From Christensenellaceae bacterium (GTDB taxonomy: Bacteria; Bacillota; Clostridia; Christensenellales; Aristaeellaceae), in the NCBI GenBank assembly GCA_022510815.1, contig JAFLST010000013.1, positions 1 through 64,000 of the forward strand: 64,000 nt of DNA. The letters are read 5' to 3'. Positions 15,323-24,248 of this stretch are shown piece after piece. The notes beneath the pieces were generated by a model. It ran no database searches. It was not told the DNA's origin and was given only the letters and a program-made list of their open reading frames with translations. Numbering within the stretch: position 1 is the first letter of the stretch; the number at the start of each line of letters is the position of its first letter. A program made the translations under genes and the position numbers.

Positions 15323-16481
15323 GGGGCATTCCTCCCTCATCCAGCAGTTCATCCAGCGTCTCAACCGTCCGGCCATGCTGATGATAGACCCGAACCGGCC
15401 TGCGGGACAGGATGGTCAGGCACTCGTTGCGGTTGGTGCCCGCCCAGCGGGCCATATCGTCATAGGGTATGCCGCCGCCCAGCAGATCAGCCGTATCGCC
15501 GGCCTCCACTCCGGGGATGTCAGTCACATCGACCATCATCTGATCCATGCAGACCAGCCCGACCACCGGGGCAAGCTGCCCGCGGATGCACACCTTTCCC
15601 TTGCCATTGGAGAGGTGCCGGGGATAGCCGTCCCCATAGCCAACGCAGAGGGTCGCGATGCGGCTGTCACGGGTCAGAGGCATGTCGTCGCCATAGCCGA
15701 CGATCTCCCCCGCCGGAACCTCCCGCACCTGCGCCACCATCGCCCGGAAGGCCAGCGTCTCGTGGCACGCAAAGGGCAGATGCTCGCTGCGATAGGGCCG
15801 CACGCCGAACAGCAGCGCGCCGACCCGCACCCGGCTCATGTGCCACTCGGGATAGCGAACCAGCCCGATGCTGTCGCAGAGGTGCACATCGTCGATCTTC
15901 AGGCCGCATTCCGCAAGCCAGCCGTGAAAGCGCATGAGGCTTTCCCACTGCGCGCTGTCCCGCTCGGGCGTGATGAGCCCCAGATGGCTGAACAGCCCGG
16001 CCACGCTCGCCCAACGAAGGCTTTTCGCCGTCTCCGCGACAGCCCGCGCCGTTTCCCGGTCGCTCTCAAAGCCCAGCCGGTGAAAGCCTGTGTTCACCTT
16101 GACATGCACCGGAATCGTCCGGCCCTGCGCCCCGGCAGCGGCTTCGATGGCACGGAGATCGTTGATATCCGCCGCGGTGAGGGTCAGATTCTCCTGAACG
16201 GCCCTGTCCAGCAGCGGTGACTCCGCCACGCCCATGACGAGAATCTCGCCCTCGATGCCCGCCCGGCGCAGCTCGAGCCCTTCCCGCACGCAGCTCACCG
16301 CGAAGCTCCGGCATCCCGCTTCCGACAGGCACCGCGCGACCCGCACAGCGCCATGCCCATAGGCATTGGCCTTGATGACGCAGGTCACGAGGCTGTCGGT
16401 CAGGTCGCAGGCCGTGCGGTAGTTCGCGGCCAGCTTGTCAAGGTCGATATCGATCCAAGTGCGCATCCGGCGTGATTGCAT
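15309..16481 (-). CDS. alr: Alanine racemase
   Basis: About 390 residues. PLP-dependent interconversion of L- and D-alanine for peptidoglycan. The PLP lysine is in VIKANAYGHG (Lys37 from this start). GYGDDMP and GYGDGYPRHLSNGKG, then VCMDQMMVDVT, are conserved Alr segments, and the barrel is complete to ILSRRPVRVYH. Three ATGs are possible (16499, 16481, 16466); none has a strong ribosome site, and 16481 has a weak purine-rich one. First gene of the alr/M20/M55/M50/scpAB run, divergent from the small gene at 16557. Confidence 0.93.
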   Translation of the reverse strand: MQSRRMRTWIDIDLDKLAANYRTACDLTDSLVTCVIKANAYGHGAVRVARCLSEAGCRSFAVSCVREGLELRRAGIEGEILVMGVAESPLLDRAVQENLTLTAADINDLRAIEAAAGAQGRTIPVHVKVNTGFHRLGFESDRETARAVAETAKSLRWASVAGLFSHLGLITPERDSAQWESLMRFHGWLAECGLKIDDVHLCDSIGLVRYPEWHMSRVRVGALLFGVRPYRSEHLPFACHETLAFRAMVAQVREVPAGEIVGYGDDMPLTRDSRIATLCVGYGDGYPRHLSNGKGKVCIRGQLAPVVGLVCMDQMMVDVTDIPGVEAGDTADLLGGGIPYDDMARWAGTNRNECLTILSRRPVRVYHQHGRTVETLDELLDEGGMPRDAE

Positions 16482-16556
16482 GACCGTCGCTTCTTTCATG
16501 AATTGAGATTGGATCGCATAGCATCAAGCAATCCGATTAACAAGGAGGGATTCCCC

Positions 16557-17102
16557 ATGAGTGAAATGGTGAACAACGACCGGTTCTCCGTGCCGCCGCC
16601 TCAAGACTTCGACACCGTCGGCTTTCAGGGCTCCATGCAGCAGGTGCTTCAGGAGAACATCGGCAGCTATGTGATTGTCGACTTCCTCATCGGCACCGGC
16701 AATCTGGACACCCGGCAGGGCGTGCTGTACACCGTCGCGTCGCAGTTCCTCGTGCTCTTCGACGACATCAACCTGCGCTACATCGTCTGCGACATCTTCT
16801 CCGTGAAGTTCGTCACCTTCCTGCTGCCGGGCTACCGTCCGGGACAGGTTCGGGAGACCGCCCTTGAGGATCTTGTCGCGAATCAGGCCCGCGCCAACGA
16901 GATCGCCGAATCCGCCGGCCGCGGCACCAACAGCAGCACCGGCAATCTGGACACCACCGGCTCTGACGTCATCAACCGCCAGTTCCAGTCCACATCCAAC
17001 GTGAACGCCTCCGAGACCATGGCGAGGATGCCCGTCACCACCGCGCAGGCCGCCTACGCCCATGTCAGGAAAGCCGACTCAGGAACGCTGCCTCGTCGAT
17101 GA
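16557..17102 (+). CDS. Small beta-rich protein, possibly GerQ/coat-like
   Basis: 181 residues from an ATG 7 bases after AAGGAGGG. The core (VLQENIGSYVIVDFLIGTGN, then RQGVLYTVASQFLVLFDD and RYIVCDIFSVKFVTFL) reads like a short beta-barrel of the kind seen in the spore coat protein GerQ. A polar, Asn/Thr/Ser-rich tail follows. Assignment to sporulation is tentative. The 3' end overlaps the 3' end of ligA by 38 bases, so the two transcripts are antisense there. Confidence 0.55.
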   Translation: MSEMVNNDRFSVPPPQDFDTVGFQGSMQQVLQENIGSYVIVDFLIGTGNLDTRQGVLYTVASQFLVLFDDINLRYIVCDIFSVKFVTFLLPGYRPGQVRETALEDLVANQARANEIAESAGRGTNSSTGNLDTTGSDVINRQFQSTSNVNASETMARMPVTTAQAAYAHVRKADSGTLPRR

Positions 17103-19026
17103 CCTCAATGCCCAAGGTCTGAGCCTTGGTCAGCTTGCTTCCGGCCGCCTCGCCCGCTACGACGAAGGCGGTCTTTTTGCTGACGGAAGACGCCGCTGTG
17201 CCGCCGTTTTGCCGGATGAGCTCCTCGGCCTCCTTGCGGGAGAGGGTCGGCAGCGTGCCCGTGACGACGATGCTCATCCCGGAGAACACGCCCTCCGCGC
17301 GGCCCTCCGCCTCCTGCGGCGTGACCCCGGCCTTGAGCAGCCTGTCGATCATCACCCGGTTCTCCTCAAAGGAGAAGAACTCCGTCACGCTTGAAGCCAC
17401 GATGCCGCCCACGTCCGGGATGGCGGTGAGCTGCTCCTGCGTGGCCTCGGCGACCTTGGCGAGGGTGCCAAAAGCGTTTGCCAGATCGCGGGCGGTCTTG
17501 CGGCCCACGTTCGGGATGCCGATGGCGAACAGGAACGCGTCAAGGGCGCAGTGCTTGCTCTTCTCGAGAGCGCCCAGCAGGTTGGAGGCCTTCTTCTCCT
17601 TGAATCCTTCGAGGGACAGAGTCTGTTCCATGGTCAGGTGGTACAGGTCGGCGGGGTCGCGGACGTTCATCTGGTCGTAGAGCTGCCCGGTGGTCTTTTC
17701 GGACAATCCCTCGATGTCCATCGCGTCCCGGCTGGCAAAATGGCTGATTCTCGCTACGGCCTGCGGGCGGCAGGTCGTCCGGTTCATGCAGAAGATGTGC
17801 GCGCCCCGCTCCACCAGTTCGCTTCCGCAGGCAGGGCAGACGGTCGGGCGCTCGATGGGCCTCTCGTCCGACTCCGGGTCGCCCGCGCGGCCCATAATCT
17901 CCGGGATCACATCGTTGGAGCGGCGAATCCACACCTGCGCGCCGATGGCCACGTCCTTGCGCTGAATATCGCCCCAGTTGTTGAGCGTGGCGTTGGAGAC
18001 GGTCACGCCATAAAAGTCGACGGGCTCCAGCCGCGCCACGGGTGTCAGCTTGCCCGTGCGGCCCAGCTCCCACGTCACGTCCAGCAGCGTCGTCACGCTC
18101 TCCTCGGCCTTGAACTTGTAAGCCACGGCCCAGCGGGGGAACTTCTCCGTAAAGCCCATCTGCTCCCGCAGCGCAAAGTCGCCCACCTTGACCACCACGC
18201 CGTCGATGAGGAAGTCGAGGCTCTTGCGCTCGTCTTCGATATGGCGGATGCAGTCGATCAGGCTGTCCCGGTTATGGGGCGTACCAAGGTAGGGGCTGAC
18301 CGGGAAGCCGTTGTCCCGGAGGAATTGCAGCATGCCCGGCTGGTCGTCATAGGGCGGGTTGTCAATCGTGCCCACCTGATAGAAAAAGGCGCTCAAGTGG
18401 CGCGAGGCCGTCACGGCAGGGTCGAGGTTTCGCAGGGCTCCGGCGGCGGCGTTGCGGGCGTTTTTCAGCGGCTCCTTCGCCGTCTCGTTATACTTGTCCA
18501 GCACGGACAGGCGCATGATGCACTCGCCCTGCACCTCAAGGGTCCCCTGCCACGGAATGGTCAGCGGCACCGAGCGCACGGTCATGGCCTGCGGCAGAAT
18601 TGCCTCGCCGGTCACGCCGTTGCCCCGGGTCGCCGCCTGCACGAGCTGACCGTTCTCATAGGTCAGGTTCAGCGTCAGACCGTCGAACTTGTACTCGACA
18701 TAGTACTGCAGGTCGGTCTGCCCGGCCAGCTTCTCCGTGCGGCGGATCCAGTCGTCAAGCGCCTCGATGGACTGCACCTTATCCATGCTCCACAGCCGCG
18801 TGATGTGCGTATGCTCCTCAAAGCCGGGCAGTGTCTCCCCGCCCACGCGCCGTGTCGGCGAATCCGGCAGGACGATACCGCTCTCCGCTTCGAGGGCCTT
18901 CAGCTCGTCGTACAGCTCATCCCACTGCTTGTCCGAAATGATCGGCCTGTCCAGCACATAATAATGGTAGGCAGTCTCGTTCAGGCGGTCAACCAGCGGG
19001 CGCATCCGCGCGGCAAAATCCGGCAT
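17065..19026 (-). CDS. ligA: NAD-dependent DNA ligase
   Basis: 653 residues from MPDFAARM, with GGAGGA 8 bases upstream. Domain order: Ia (Tyr-rich YHYYVLDRPIISD), adenylation domain with the lysine in YKFDGLTLN, OB fold (GRTGKLTPVARLEPV), four-Cys zinc finger (CPACG to CMNRTTC), helix-hairpin-helix region (SLEGFKEKKASNLL, GIPNVGRKTARDLANAF) and C-terminal BRCT (MSIVVTGTLPTLSRKEAEELI). It seals nicks in replication and repair. Starts 4 bases after the pcrA stop, the usual Firmicute pcrA-ligA pair. Confidence 0.97.
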   Translation of the reverse strand: MPDFAARMRPLVDRLNETAYHYYVLDRPIISDKQWDELYDELKALEAESGIVLPDSPTRRVGGETLPGFEEHTHITRLWSMDKVQSIEALDDWIRRTEKLAGQTDLQYYVEYKFDGLTLNLTYENGQLVQAATRGNGVTGEAILPQAMTVRSVPLTIPWQGTLEVQGECIMRLSVLDKYNETAKEPLKNARNAAAGALRNLDPAVTASRHLSAFFYQVGTIDNPPYDDQPGMLQFLRDNGFPVSPYLGTPHNRDSLIDCIRHIEDERKSLDFLIDGVVVKVGDFALREQMGFTEKFPRWAVAYKFKAEESVTTLLDVTWELGRTGKLTPVARLEPVDFYGVTVSNATLNNWGDIQRKDVAIGAQVWIRRSNDVIPEIMGRAGDPESDERPIERPTVCPACGSELVERGAHIFCMNRTTCRPQAVARISHFASRDAMDIEGLSEKTTGQLYDQMNVRDPADLYHLTMEQTLSLEGFKEKKASNLLGALEKSKHCALDAFLFAIGIPNVGRKTARDLANAFGTLAKVAEATQEQLTAIPDVGGIVASSVTEFFSFEENRVMIDRLLKAGVTPQEAEGRAEGVFSGMSIVVTGTLPTLSRKEAEELIRQNGGTAASSVSKKTAFVVAGEAAGSKLTKAQTLGIEVIDEAAFLSRLS

Positions 19027-19030
19027 GTCG

Positions 19031-21286
19031 TCAGTCCTCCAGCTTGATGATCGGCGCGATGGCGAGGACAAATTCCTTCACCCCGTAGGCCGTGAACTCG
19101 ATGTTGATGCGGGCGTTGGCGCCGGTGCCGGTGACGTCCACCACGGTGCCCTCGCCAAACTTGCGGTGCATAACCCGGTCGCCCTTCTGGAACAGCTTCT
19201 GCATGGCGCTGCCCGCGACGCTCCGGGCCTGCGACTCCACAAAGCCCTTCTGCACGCCGGGAATGTTCAGGCCGCCGCTGCCGGGGTTGATGTTGCGTCC
19301 GCCGTAACGGGCCGCTCCGCGCTGACGGGGCGCAGGCTGGGGCAGACTGCCGAAAGCGGACTCCCGGCGCTCGGCCCACTCGTCCTCCATCAGCCGCGAG
19401 GGAATCTCCTCAAGGAAGCGGCTGGGCGCGTTGCGGTTAACCTGATTGTAGAGCATGCGCTGGTTCGCCCGGGAGATGAACAGCCGCTTCCTCGCGCGGG
19501 TGATGCCCACATAGCACAGGCGGCGCTCCTCCTCAAGCCGGTCGTCATCATACTGGCTGCGGGCCGAGGGGAAGATGCCCTCCTCAAGGCCGGTCATGAA
19601 CACGTTGGGGAACTCGAGGCCCTTCGCCGAGTGAAGCGTCATCAGCGTGACATAGCCGCGCTGATCCTCCTGCCGGTCGAGGTCGGTGACCAGCGCCACA
19701 TTCTCGAGGTAGTCCTCCAGCGTCGCGTTCGGTTCCGCCGCGGCGTACTCGCTGACCGCGCCAAGGAACTCCTGAATGTTCTCCACGCGGCTCTTGGCTT
19801 CGTCAGTGTCTTCCTTCTGATACTGCTCCATCAGCTTCGTTTCATTCACGAGGTGCTGGACGTAGTCCTTGAGCGGCATGGTCTCCTTGAGCGCCATGAG
19901 CATGCTCATCATCATGAAGAAGTCCGACACGCACTTGCGGGGCCGGGAGGACAGGCTCTCCGGCAGATCGGCCAGCGCGCTGTAGAGCGGCATGTCGTTG
20001 TCCCGGGCGTGCTGCACCAGCTCGAGCACCGTGCTGTCGCCGATGGCGCGCTTGGGCACGTTGATAATCCGCCGCAGGGACACGTCGTCCGCAGGGTTCA
20101 CGATCACCCGCAGGTACGCGATAATGTCCCGCACCTCGCGCCGGTCGTAGAACTTCATGCCGCCGAATACCTTGTACGGGATGCCCGCGCGCATGAGCAT
20201 TTCTTCCAGCACGCGGCTCTGGGCATTGGTGCGGTAGAGAACCGCGGAATCCCCATAGGACGCGCCGCCGCGGCCAAGCTGCCGGATGCGGTCAGCCACC
20301 CACGCGGCCTCTTCCCGCTCGTCACCCGCAGCAAAGAGCTTGATCGCATCGCCCTCGCCTTCCTCGGTCCACAGGGCCTTTTCCTTGCGGCCCGTGTTGT
20401 GGGCGATGACCTGATTCGCCGCGTCGAGGATGTTCGCCGTGGAGCGGTAATTCTGCTCCAGCTTGATGACCGTCGCATCGGGGTAATCCTTCTCGAAGTC
20501 GAGGATGTTGCGGATGTCCGCGCCGCGCCAGCCGTAGATGGACTGGTCGTCGTCGCCCACCACGCAGAGGTTGCGGCTCTCGGCGGTCAGCAGCTTGATG
20601 AGGCTGTACTGCGCGAAGTTGGTGTCCTGATACTCGTCGACCATGACGTAGCGGAAGCGCTTGCGATAGCTCTCCAGCACCGGCGGATGATCCGCCAGAA
20701 GCTGCAGGGTCTTGACCAGCAGGTCGTCAAAGTCGAGGGCATTGAGGCCCTTCAGCCGCGTCTCATACTCCAGATACACATCGTGGATCATCTGGCAGCG
20801 GCGGTCCTTGTTCGACTGCTGGAACCACTCGTCAGGGGACATCAGCTTGTTCTTGGCGTCCGAGATCTTCGACTTGAGCTCCCGGATGGGCAGGAACTTC
20901 TCGTCGATATTCTGGCGCTTGAGGATTTCCTTGATGACCGTACCCTGATCGTCGTCGTCATAGATGACAAAGGAGCGGTTGTAGCCCAGCTTTTCGATAT
21001 CCCGGCGGAGAATCCGCGCGCAGGTGGAGTGGAAGGTGGAAATCCACGCGTCCTCGGCGCTCTGGCCCACGAGCTGCGCGATGCGCTCCTGCATCTCCTT
21101 GGCCGCCTTGTTGGTGAATGTCAGCGCCAGAATCGACCACGCCGGCACGCCGTGATCCATCAGATTCGCCACCCGGCAGGTCAGCGCCCGGGTCTTGCCC
21201 GAACCAGCGCCCGCCAGAATCAGCACCGGGCCTTCCAATGTCTCCGCAGCCAGACGCTGCTGGGGATTGAGCATGCTCAGATCCAT
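19031..21286 (-). CDS. pcrA: ATP-dependent DNA helicase PcrA (UvrD/Rep family)
   Basis: 751 residues. SF1A 3'-5' helicase for repair and rolling-circle replication. Visible motifs: Q-motif LNPQQRLAAE, Walker A GAGSGKTRALT, motif II VDEYQDTN, motif III GDDDQSIYGWRGA, motif IV EQNYRST, and motifs V-VI LMTLHSAKGLEFPNVF and YVGITRARKRLF. The C-terminal beta barrel of PcrA (FQKGDRVMHRKFGEGTVV) binds RNA polymerase in Bacillus. It lies between yerC and ligA with 10-base and 4-base gaps, one operon. Confidence 0.97.
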   Translation of the reverse strand: MDLSMLNPQQRLAAETLEGPVLILAGAGSGKTRALTCRVANLMDHGVPAWSILALTFTNKAAKEMQERIAQLVGQSAEDAWISTFHSTCARILRRDIEKLGYNRSFVIYDDDDQGTVIKEILKRQNIDEKFLPIRELKSKISDAKNKLMSPDEWFQQSNKDRRCQMIHDVYLEYETRLKGLNALDFDDLLVKTLQLLADHPPVLESYRKRFRYVMVDEYQDTNFAQYSLIKLLTAESRNLCVVGDDDQSIYGWRGADIRNILDFEKDYPDATVIKLEQNYRSTANILDAANQVIAHNTGRKEKALWTEEGEGDAIKLFAAGDEREEAAWVADRIRQLGRGGASYGDSAVLYRTNAQSRVLEEMLMRAGIPYKVFGGMKFYDRREVRDIIAYLRVIVNPADDVSLRRIINVPKRAIGDSTVLELVQHARDNDMPLYSALADLPESLSSRPRKCVSDFFMMMSMLMALKETMPLKDYVQHLVNETKLMEQYQKEDTDEAKSRVENIQEFLGAVSEYAAAEPNATLEDYLENVALVTDLDRQEDQRGYVTLMTLHSAKGLEFPNVFMTGLEEGIFPSARSQYDDDRLEEERRLCYVGITRARKRLFISRANQRMLYNQVNRNAPSRFLEEIPSRLMEDEWAERRESAFGSLPQPAPRQRGAARYGGRNINPGSGGLNIPGVQKGFVESQARSVAGSAMQKLFQKGDRVMHRKFGEGTVVDVTGTGANARINIEFTAYGVKEFVLAIAPIIKLED

Positions 21287-21295
21287 GTTGTTACC

Positions 21296-21634
21296 TCAAA
21301 CTTTCTCTATCTTGGGGTTCGTATCGTATGATTGAAGCGCGTTGCCCCTTTCGAGGGCGTCCAGCACCCGCTCGTAGCCTTCCGCGCCATAGAGCAGCGC
21401 CCGGTTCACCCGGCTGATCGTTGCCGAGGACGCGCCCGTCTTGCGCACGATTTCCTGATAGGTTACCTTTTTCCGCAGCAGCACGGCCACCTCCAGCCGC
21501 TGCGCGATGCTCTTGAGCTCCGCGATGGTGCAGATGTCCTCGAAGAAGCGGTACGCTTCCTCCTCCGTCCGGAGCTCCAGTACGGCCTTCATCAGCAGGT
21601 CGGTCTGCTCTGTCTTAACCTTTGGCTCAAACAT
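21296..21634 (-). CDS. yerC: YerC/YecD-type TrpR-related DNA-binding protein
   Basis: 112 residues. The TrpR/YerC family helix-turn-helix is clear: DICTIAELKSIAQRLEVAVLL, then TYQEIVRKTGASSATISRVNRAL. Members occur just upstream of pcrA in many Firmicutes; the role is not defined and tryptophan binding is not established. GAAAGGAG precedes the ATG, and a putative extended -10 promoter lies about 60 bases upstream on the minus strand. First gene of the yerC-pcrA-ligA operon. Confidence 0.9.
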   Translation of the reverse strand: MFEPKVKTEQTDLLMKAVLELRTEEEAYRFFEDICTIAELKSIAQRLEVAVLLRKKVTYQEIVRKTGASSATISRVNRALLYGAEGYERVLDALERGNALQSYDTNPKIEKV

Positions 21635-21836
21635 AACGCCGCTCCTTTCAGCGCTTTCGCGCCGCGTCCGTACATAACCATATCAGGATTATTATATCAC
21701 ACTCCCGGCGGAAAGGCCAGTGAAAAAAACAGGCTGAACAGCGTTTCTCCCCTGTCCGATCTGGCGGTCATTTGACCGAATGCGGCACGGTTCCGGCGAA
21801 GGTGCAGGAAAAATACAAAAAACGTCCGGAAACCGC
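21635..21836. other. Intergenic region between divergent yerC and glnN
   Basis: No gene seen. On the minus strand TGATATAAT (21691-21699) is an extended -10 for yerC, with a poor -35. GGTCATTTGACC (21770-21781) is a short perfect palindrome that could be a protein site. The glnN promoter follows at 21837. Confidence 0.5.
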
Positions 21837-21865
21837 TTGACAAACAGCGCCATGCCCGCTATAAT
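21837..21865 (+). promoter_or_regulatory. Consensus sigma-A promoter for glnN
   Basis: TTGACA (21837-21842), 17-base spacer, TATAAT (21860-21865). Both hexamers are perfect, so the regulation is likely elsewhere, for example in the leader. Transcription should start near 21872. Confidence 0.85.
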
Positions 21866-21874
21866 TCCTCCCGT

Positions 21875-21916
21875 CAGCAAGGGTGCTGTGGGACGATCAC
21901 CGCAGTGCCCTTTTCT
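21875..21916 (+). terminator. Leader terminator with overlapping mini-hairpin ahead of glnN
   Basis: GGGTGCTGTGG (21881-21891) pairs fully, counting G-T pairs, with CCGCAGTGCCC (21900-21910), followed by TTTTCT: an intrinsic terminator between the promoter and the coding region. Its 5' arm overlaps a small hairpin, CAGC-AAGGGT-GCTG (21875-21888), whose hexaloop has A at 1 and G at 4. The two are mutually exclusive, the layout of an attenuator. Confidence 0.65.
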
Positions 21917-21966
21917 CTGTATGGAGGCTGCGCGAGCACTGATGTTTTGCAGAGGAGGATTTCAAG

Positions 21967-24045
21967 ATGCCCGGCATGGATGAACTCTTTGGCAGCAACG
22001 TATTTAACGACGCGGTCATGCAGAAGCGCCTGCCCAAGGACACCTACAAGGCGCTGACCAAGACCATTGAGGACGGCACCCAGCTTGATCCTCAGGTCGC
22101 CAACGTCGTCGCCAACGCGATGAAGGACTGGGCGGTCGAAAAGGGCGTCACGCATTATACGCACTGGTTCCAGCCGCTCACCGGCATCACCGCCGAGAAG
22201 CACGACAGCTTTATCAGCCCGCGCGCCGGCGGCAAGGTCATCCTTGAGTTCAGCGGCAAGGAGCTCGTCCGCGGCGAGCCCGACGCCTCCTCCTTCCCCT
22301 CCGGCGGTCTGCGCTCCACCTTCGAGGCCCGGGGCTACACCGCCTGGGACCCCACCAGCTATGCGTTCATCAAGGACGGCGTGCTCTGCATTCCCACGGC
22401 CTTCTGCTCCTACGGCGGTCAGGCCCTCGACAAGAAGACCCCCCTGCTGCGCTCCATGGAAGCGCTGTCCACACAGGCCGTGCGCATCCTGAAGCTCTTC
22501 GGCCGCGACGCCACCCGCGTCACCTCCACCGTCGGCCCGGAACAGGAATATTTCCTTGTGGACAAGAAGCTCTACGATCTGCGCAAGGACCTGATCTTCA
22601 CCGGCCGCACGCTCTTTGGCAACAAGCCGCCCAAGGGTCAGGAGATGGACGACCACTACTTCGGCTCCATCAAGCCCCGGGTGCATGCCTTCATGAACGA
22701 TTTGAATCAGGAGCTGTGGAAGTTAGGCATCCTTGCCAAGACCCAGCATAATGAGGTCGCGCCCGCCCAGCACGAAATGGCGCCCATCTTCTCCGTGACC
22801 ACGGTGGCCACCGACCACAACCAGCTCACCATGGAGCTGATGAAGAAGGTTGCCGAGCGCCACGGCCTCGTGTGCCTCCTGCATGAGAAGCCCTTCGCGG
22901 GCGTCAACGGCTCCGGCAAGCACAACAACTGGTCCATGTCCACCAACACCGGCTACAACCTGCTTGAGCCCGGCGACGATCCGGCCTCCTCGGCGCAGTT
23001 CATGCTGTTCCTGACCGCGGTCATCAAGGCCGTCGACGATTACGCCGACCTGCTGCGCATCTCGGTGGCCAGCGCGGGCAACGATCACCGTCTCGGCGCG
23101 AACGAAGCCCCGCCCGCCATCATCTCGATGTTCCTTGGCGACGAGCTGACCGCCATCGTCGAGTCCGTCATGAACGGCACGCCCTACAGCTCCCACCAGA
23201 AGGGCGATCTGGAGATCGGCGTGAGCGTCCTGCCCAAGTTCCCGCAGGACAATACCGACCGCAACCGCACCTCTCCCTTCGCCTTCACGGGCAACAAGTT
23301 TGAGTTCCGCTCCCTCGGCTCCTCCGCGTCCATCTCCGACGCGAACGTGGTGCTCAACACCATCGTGGCCGAATCCCTCAAGCAGTTCGCCGACGTCCTT
23401 GAGGATGCGGAGGACTTCCAGAGCAAGCTGCACGAGCTGGTCGTCAGCACCCTGCAGCTCCACAAGCGCATCATTTTCAACGGCAACGGCTACGCCCCCG
23501 AGTGGGTCGAGGAAGCCAAGCGCCGCGGCCTGCTGAATCTGGTCAGCACTGTGGACGCCGTGCCCTATCTGCTCGAGCCCAAGAACGTCCGCCTGTTCAC
23601 CAGCCACAGCATCTTTACCGAGACCGAGCTGCGCAGCCGGTACGAGATTCAGCTGGAGACCTATGCCAAGACCCTCAACATCGAGGCTGGCACCTGCCTG
23701 CTGATCGCCGAGCGCGAGATTCTGCCCGCGGCTATCAAGGCGATGGGCGCCCTTGCCAAGACGGTGAACGAGGTCAAGGCCACTGGTGTGGCTTCCGCTG
23801 CGCCTGCCAAGGTGCTCGCCGCGCTTTCCAGCCGCATCGACAAGCTCAGCGAGACCATCGTGGCCCTGCACAAGGCTGTGGAGAGCCGCGAGGAAGGCGA
23901 CGCGCTGGCCAATGCCATCTACGAGCATGACGTCATCATCCCCGCCATGAACGCTGTCCGCGAGGTCGCCGACGATCTCGAGACCATCATCGGCAAGGAA
24001 TACTGGCCCATGCCCACCTACGCGGACCTGCTGTTTAATGTGTAA
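21967..24045 (+). CDS. glnN: Glutamine synthetase, type III
   Basis: 692 residues, the length of the GSIII family (types I and II are shorter). ATP-dependent amidation of glutamate, the main ammonium-assimilation step. GSIII landmarks: [79 protein letters not shown] and [26 protein letters not shown] precedes the ATG by 7 bases. It is followed by amtB-PII, so this is a nitrogen-scavenging unit, with a leader terminator suggesting control by conditional termination. Confidence 0.97.
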   Translation: MPGMDELFGSNVFNDAVMQKRLPKDTYKALTKTIEDGTQLDPQVANVVANAMKDWAVEKGVTHYTHWFQPLTGITAEKHDSFISPRAGGKVILEFSGKELVRGEPDASSFPSGGLRSTFEARGYTAWDPTSYAFIKDGVLCIPTAFCSYGGQALDKKTPLLRSMEALSTQAVRILKLFGRDATRVTSTVGPEQEYFLVDKKLYDLRKDLIFTGRTLFGNKPPKGQEMDDHYFGSIKPRVHAFMNDLNQELWKLGILAKTQHNEVAPAQHEMAPIFSVTTVATDHNQLTMELMKKVAERHGLVCLLHEKPFAGVNGSGKHNNWSMSTNTGYNLLEPGDDPASSAQFMLFLTAVIKAVDDYADLLRISVASAGNDHRLGANEAPPAIISMFLGDELTAIVESVMNGTPYSSHQKGDLEIGVSVLPKFPQDNTDRNRTSPFAFTGNKFEFRSLGSSASISDANVVLNTIVAESLKQFADVLEDAEDFQSKLHELVVSTLQLHKRIIFNGNGYAPEWVEEAKRRGLLNLVSTVDAVPYLLEPKNVRLFTSHSIFTETELRSRYEIQLETYAKTLNIEAGTCLLIAEREILPAAIKAMGALAKTVNEVKATGVASAAPAKVLAALSSRIDKLSETIVALHKAVESREEGDALANAIYEHDVIIPAMNAVREVADDLETIIGKEYWPMPTYADLLFNV

Positions 24046-24060
24046 GAGGCGCGGGAACGG

Positions 24061-24121
24061 CGGGAGGACGGCTTTCGAGCCGAAAACTCCCCTCCCGCAC
24101 CCACCCCCGAAAGGCAGCGAC
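24061..24121 (+). repeat. AGC-triloop hairpin element, copy A (after glnN)
   Basis: CGGGAGG pairs with CCTCCCG (24061-24097) around an inner TTTCG-AGC-CGAAA hairpin, then the tail CCCCGAAAGGCAGCGAC at 24105-24121. It begins 16 bases after the stop. Member of the family described under findings. Confidence 0.7.
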
Positions 24122-24183
24122 CTTGTTCGGAGAAGGCTGCTCCTTTGATGGGGAGCTGATTTCCAACAACCTATAACATCCTG

Positions 24184-24227
24184 ACACAAAGGCGTGTGAT
24201 CCTCCCAAGGGATCATGCGCCTTTTCT
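24184..24227 (+). terminator. Leader terminator with overlapping mini-hairpin ahead of amtB
   Basis: GGCGTGTGATCCT (24191-24203) pairs along 13 positions, including G-T pairs, with GGGATCATGCGCC (24209-24221), then TTTTCT. Its 5' arm overlaps ACAC-AAAGGC-GTGT (24184-24197), again a hexaloop with A at 1 and G at 4. It could be the glnN terminator, an amtB attenuator, or both. Confidence 0.65.
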
Positions 24228-24248
24228 ATACGAACGGAGGCAATGACA

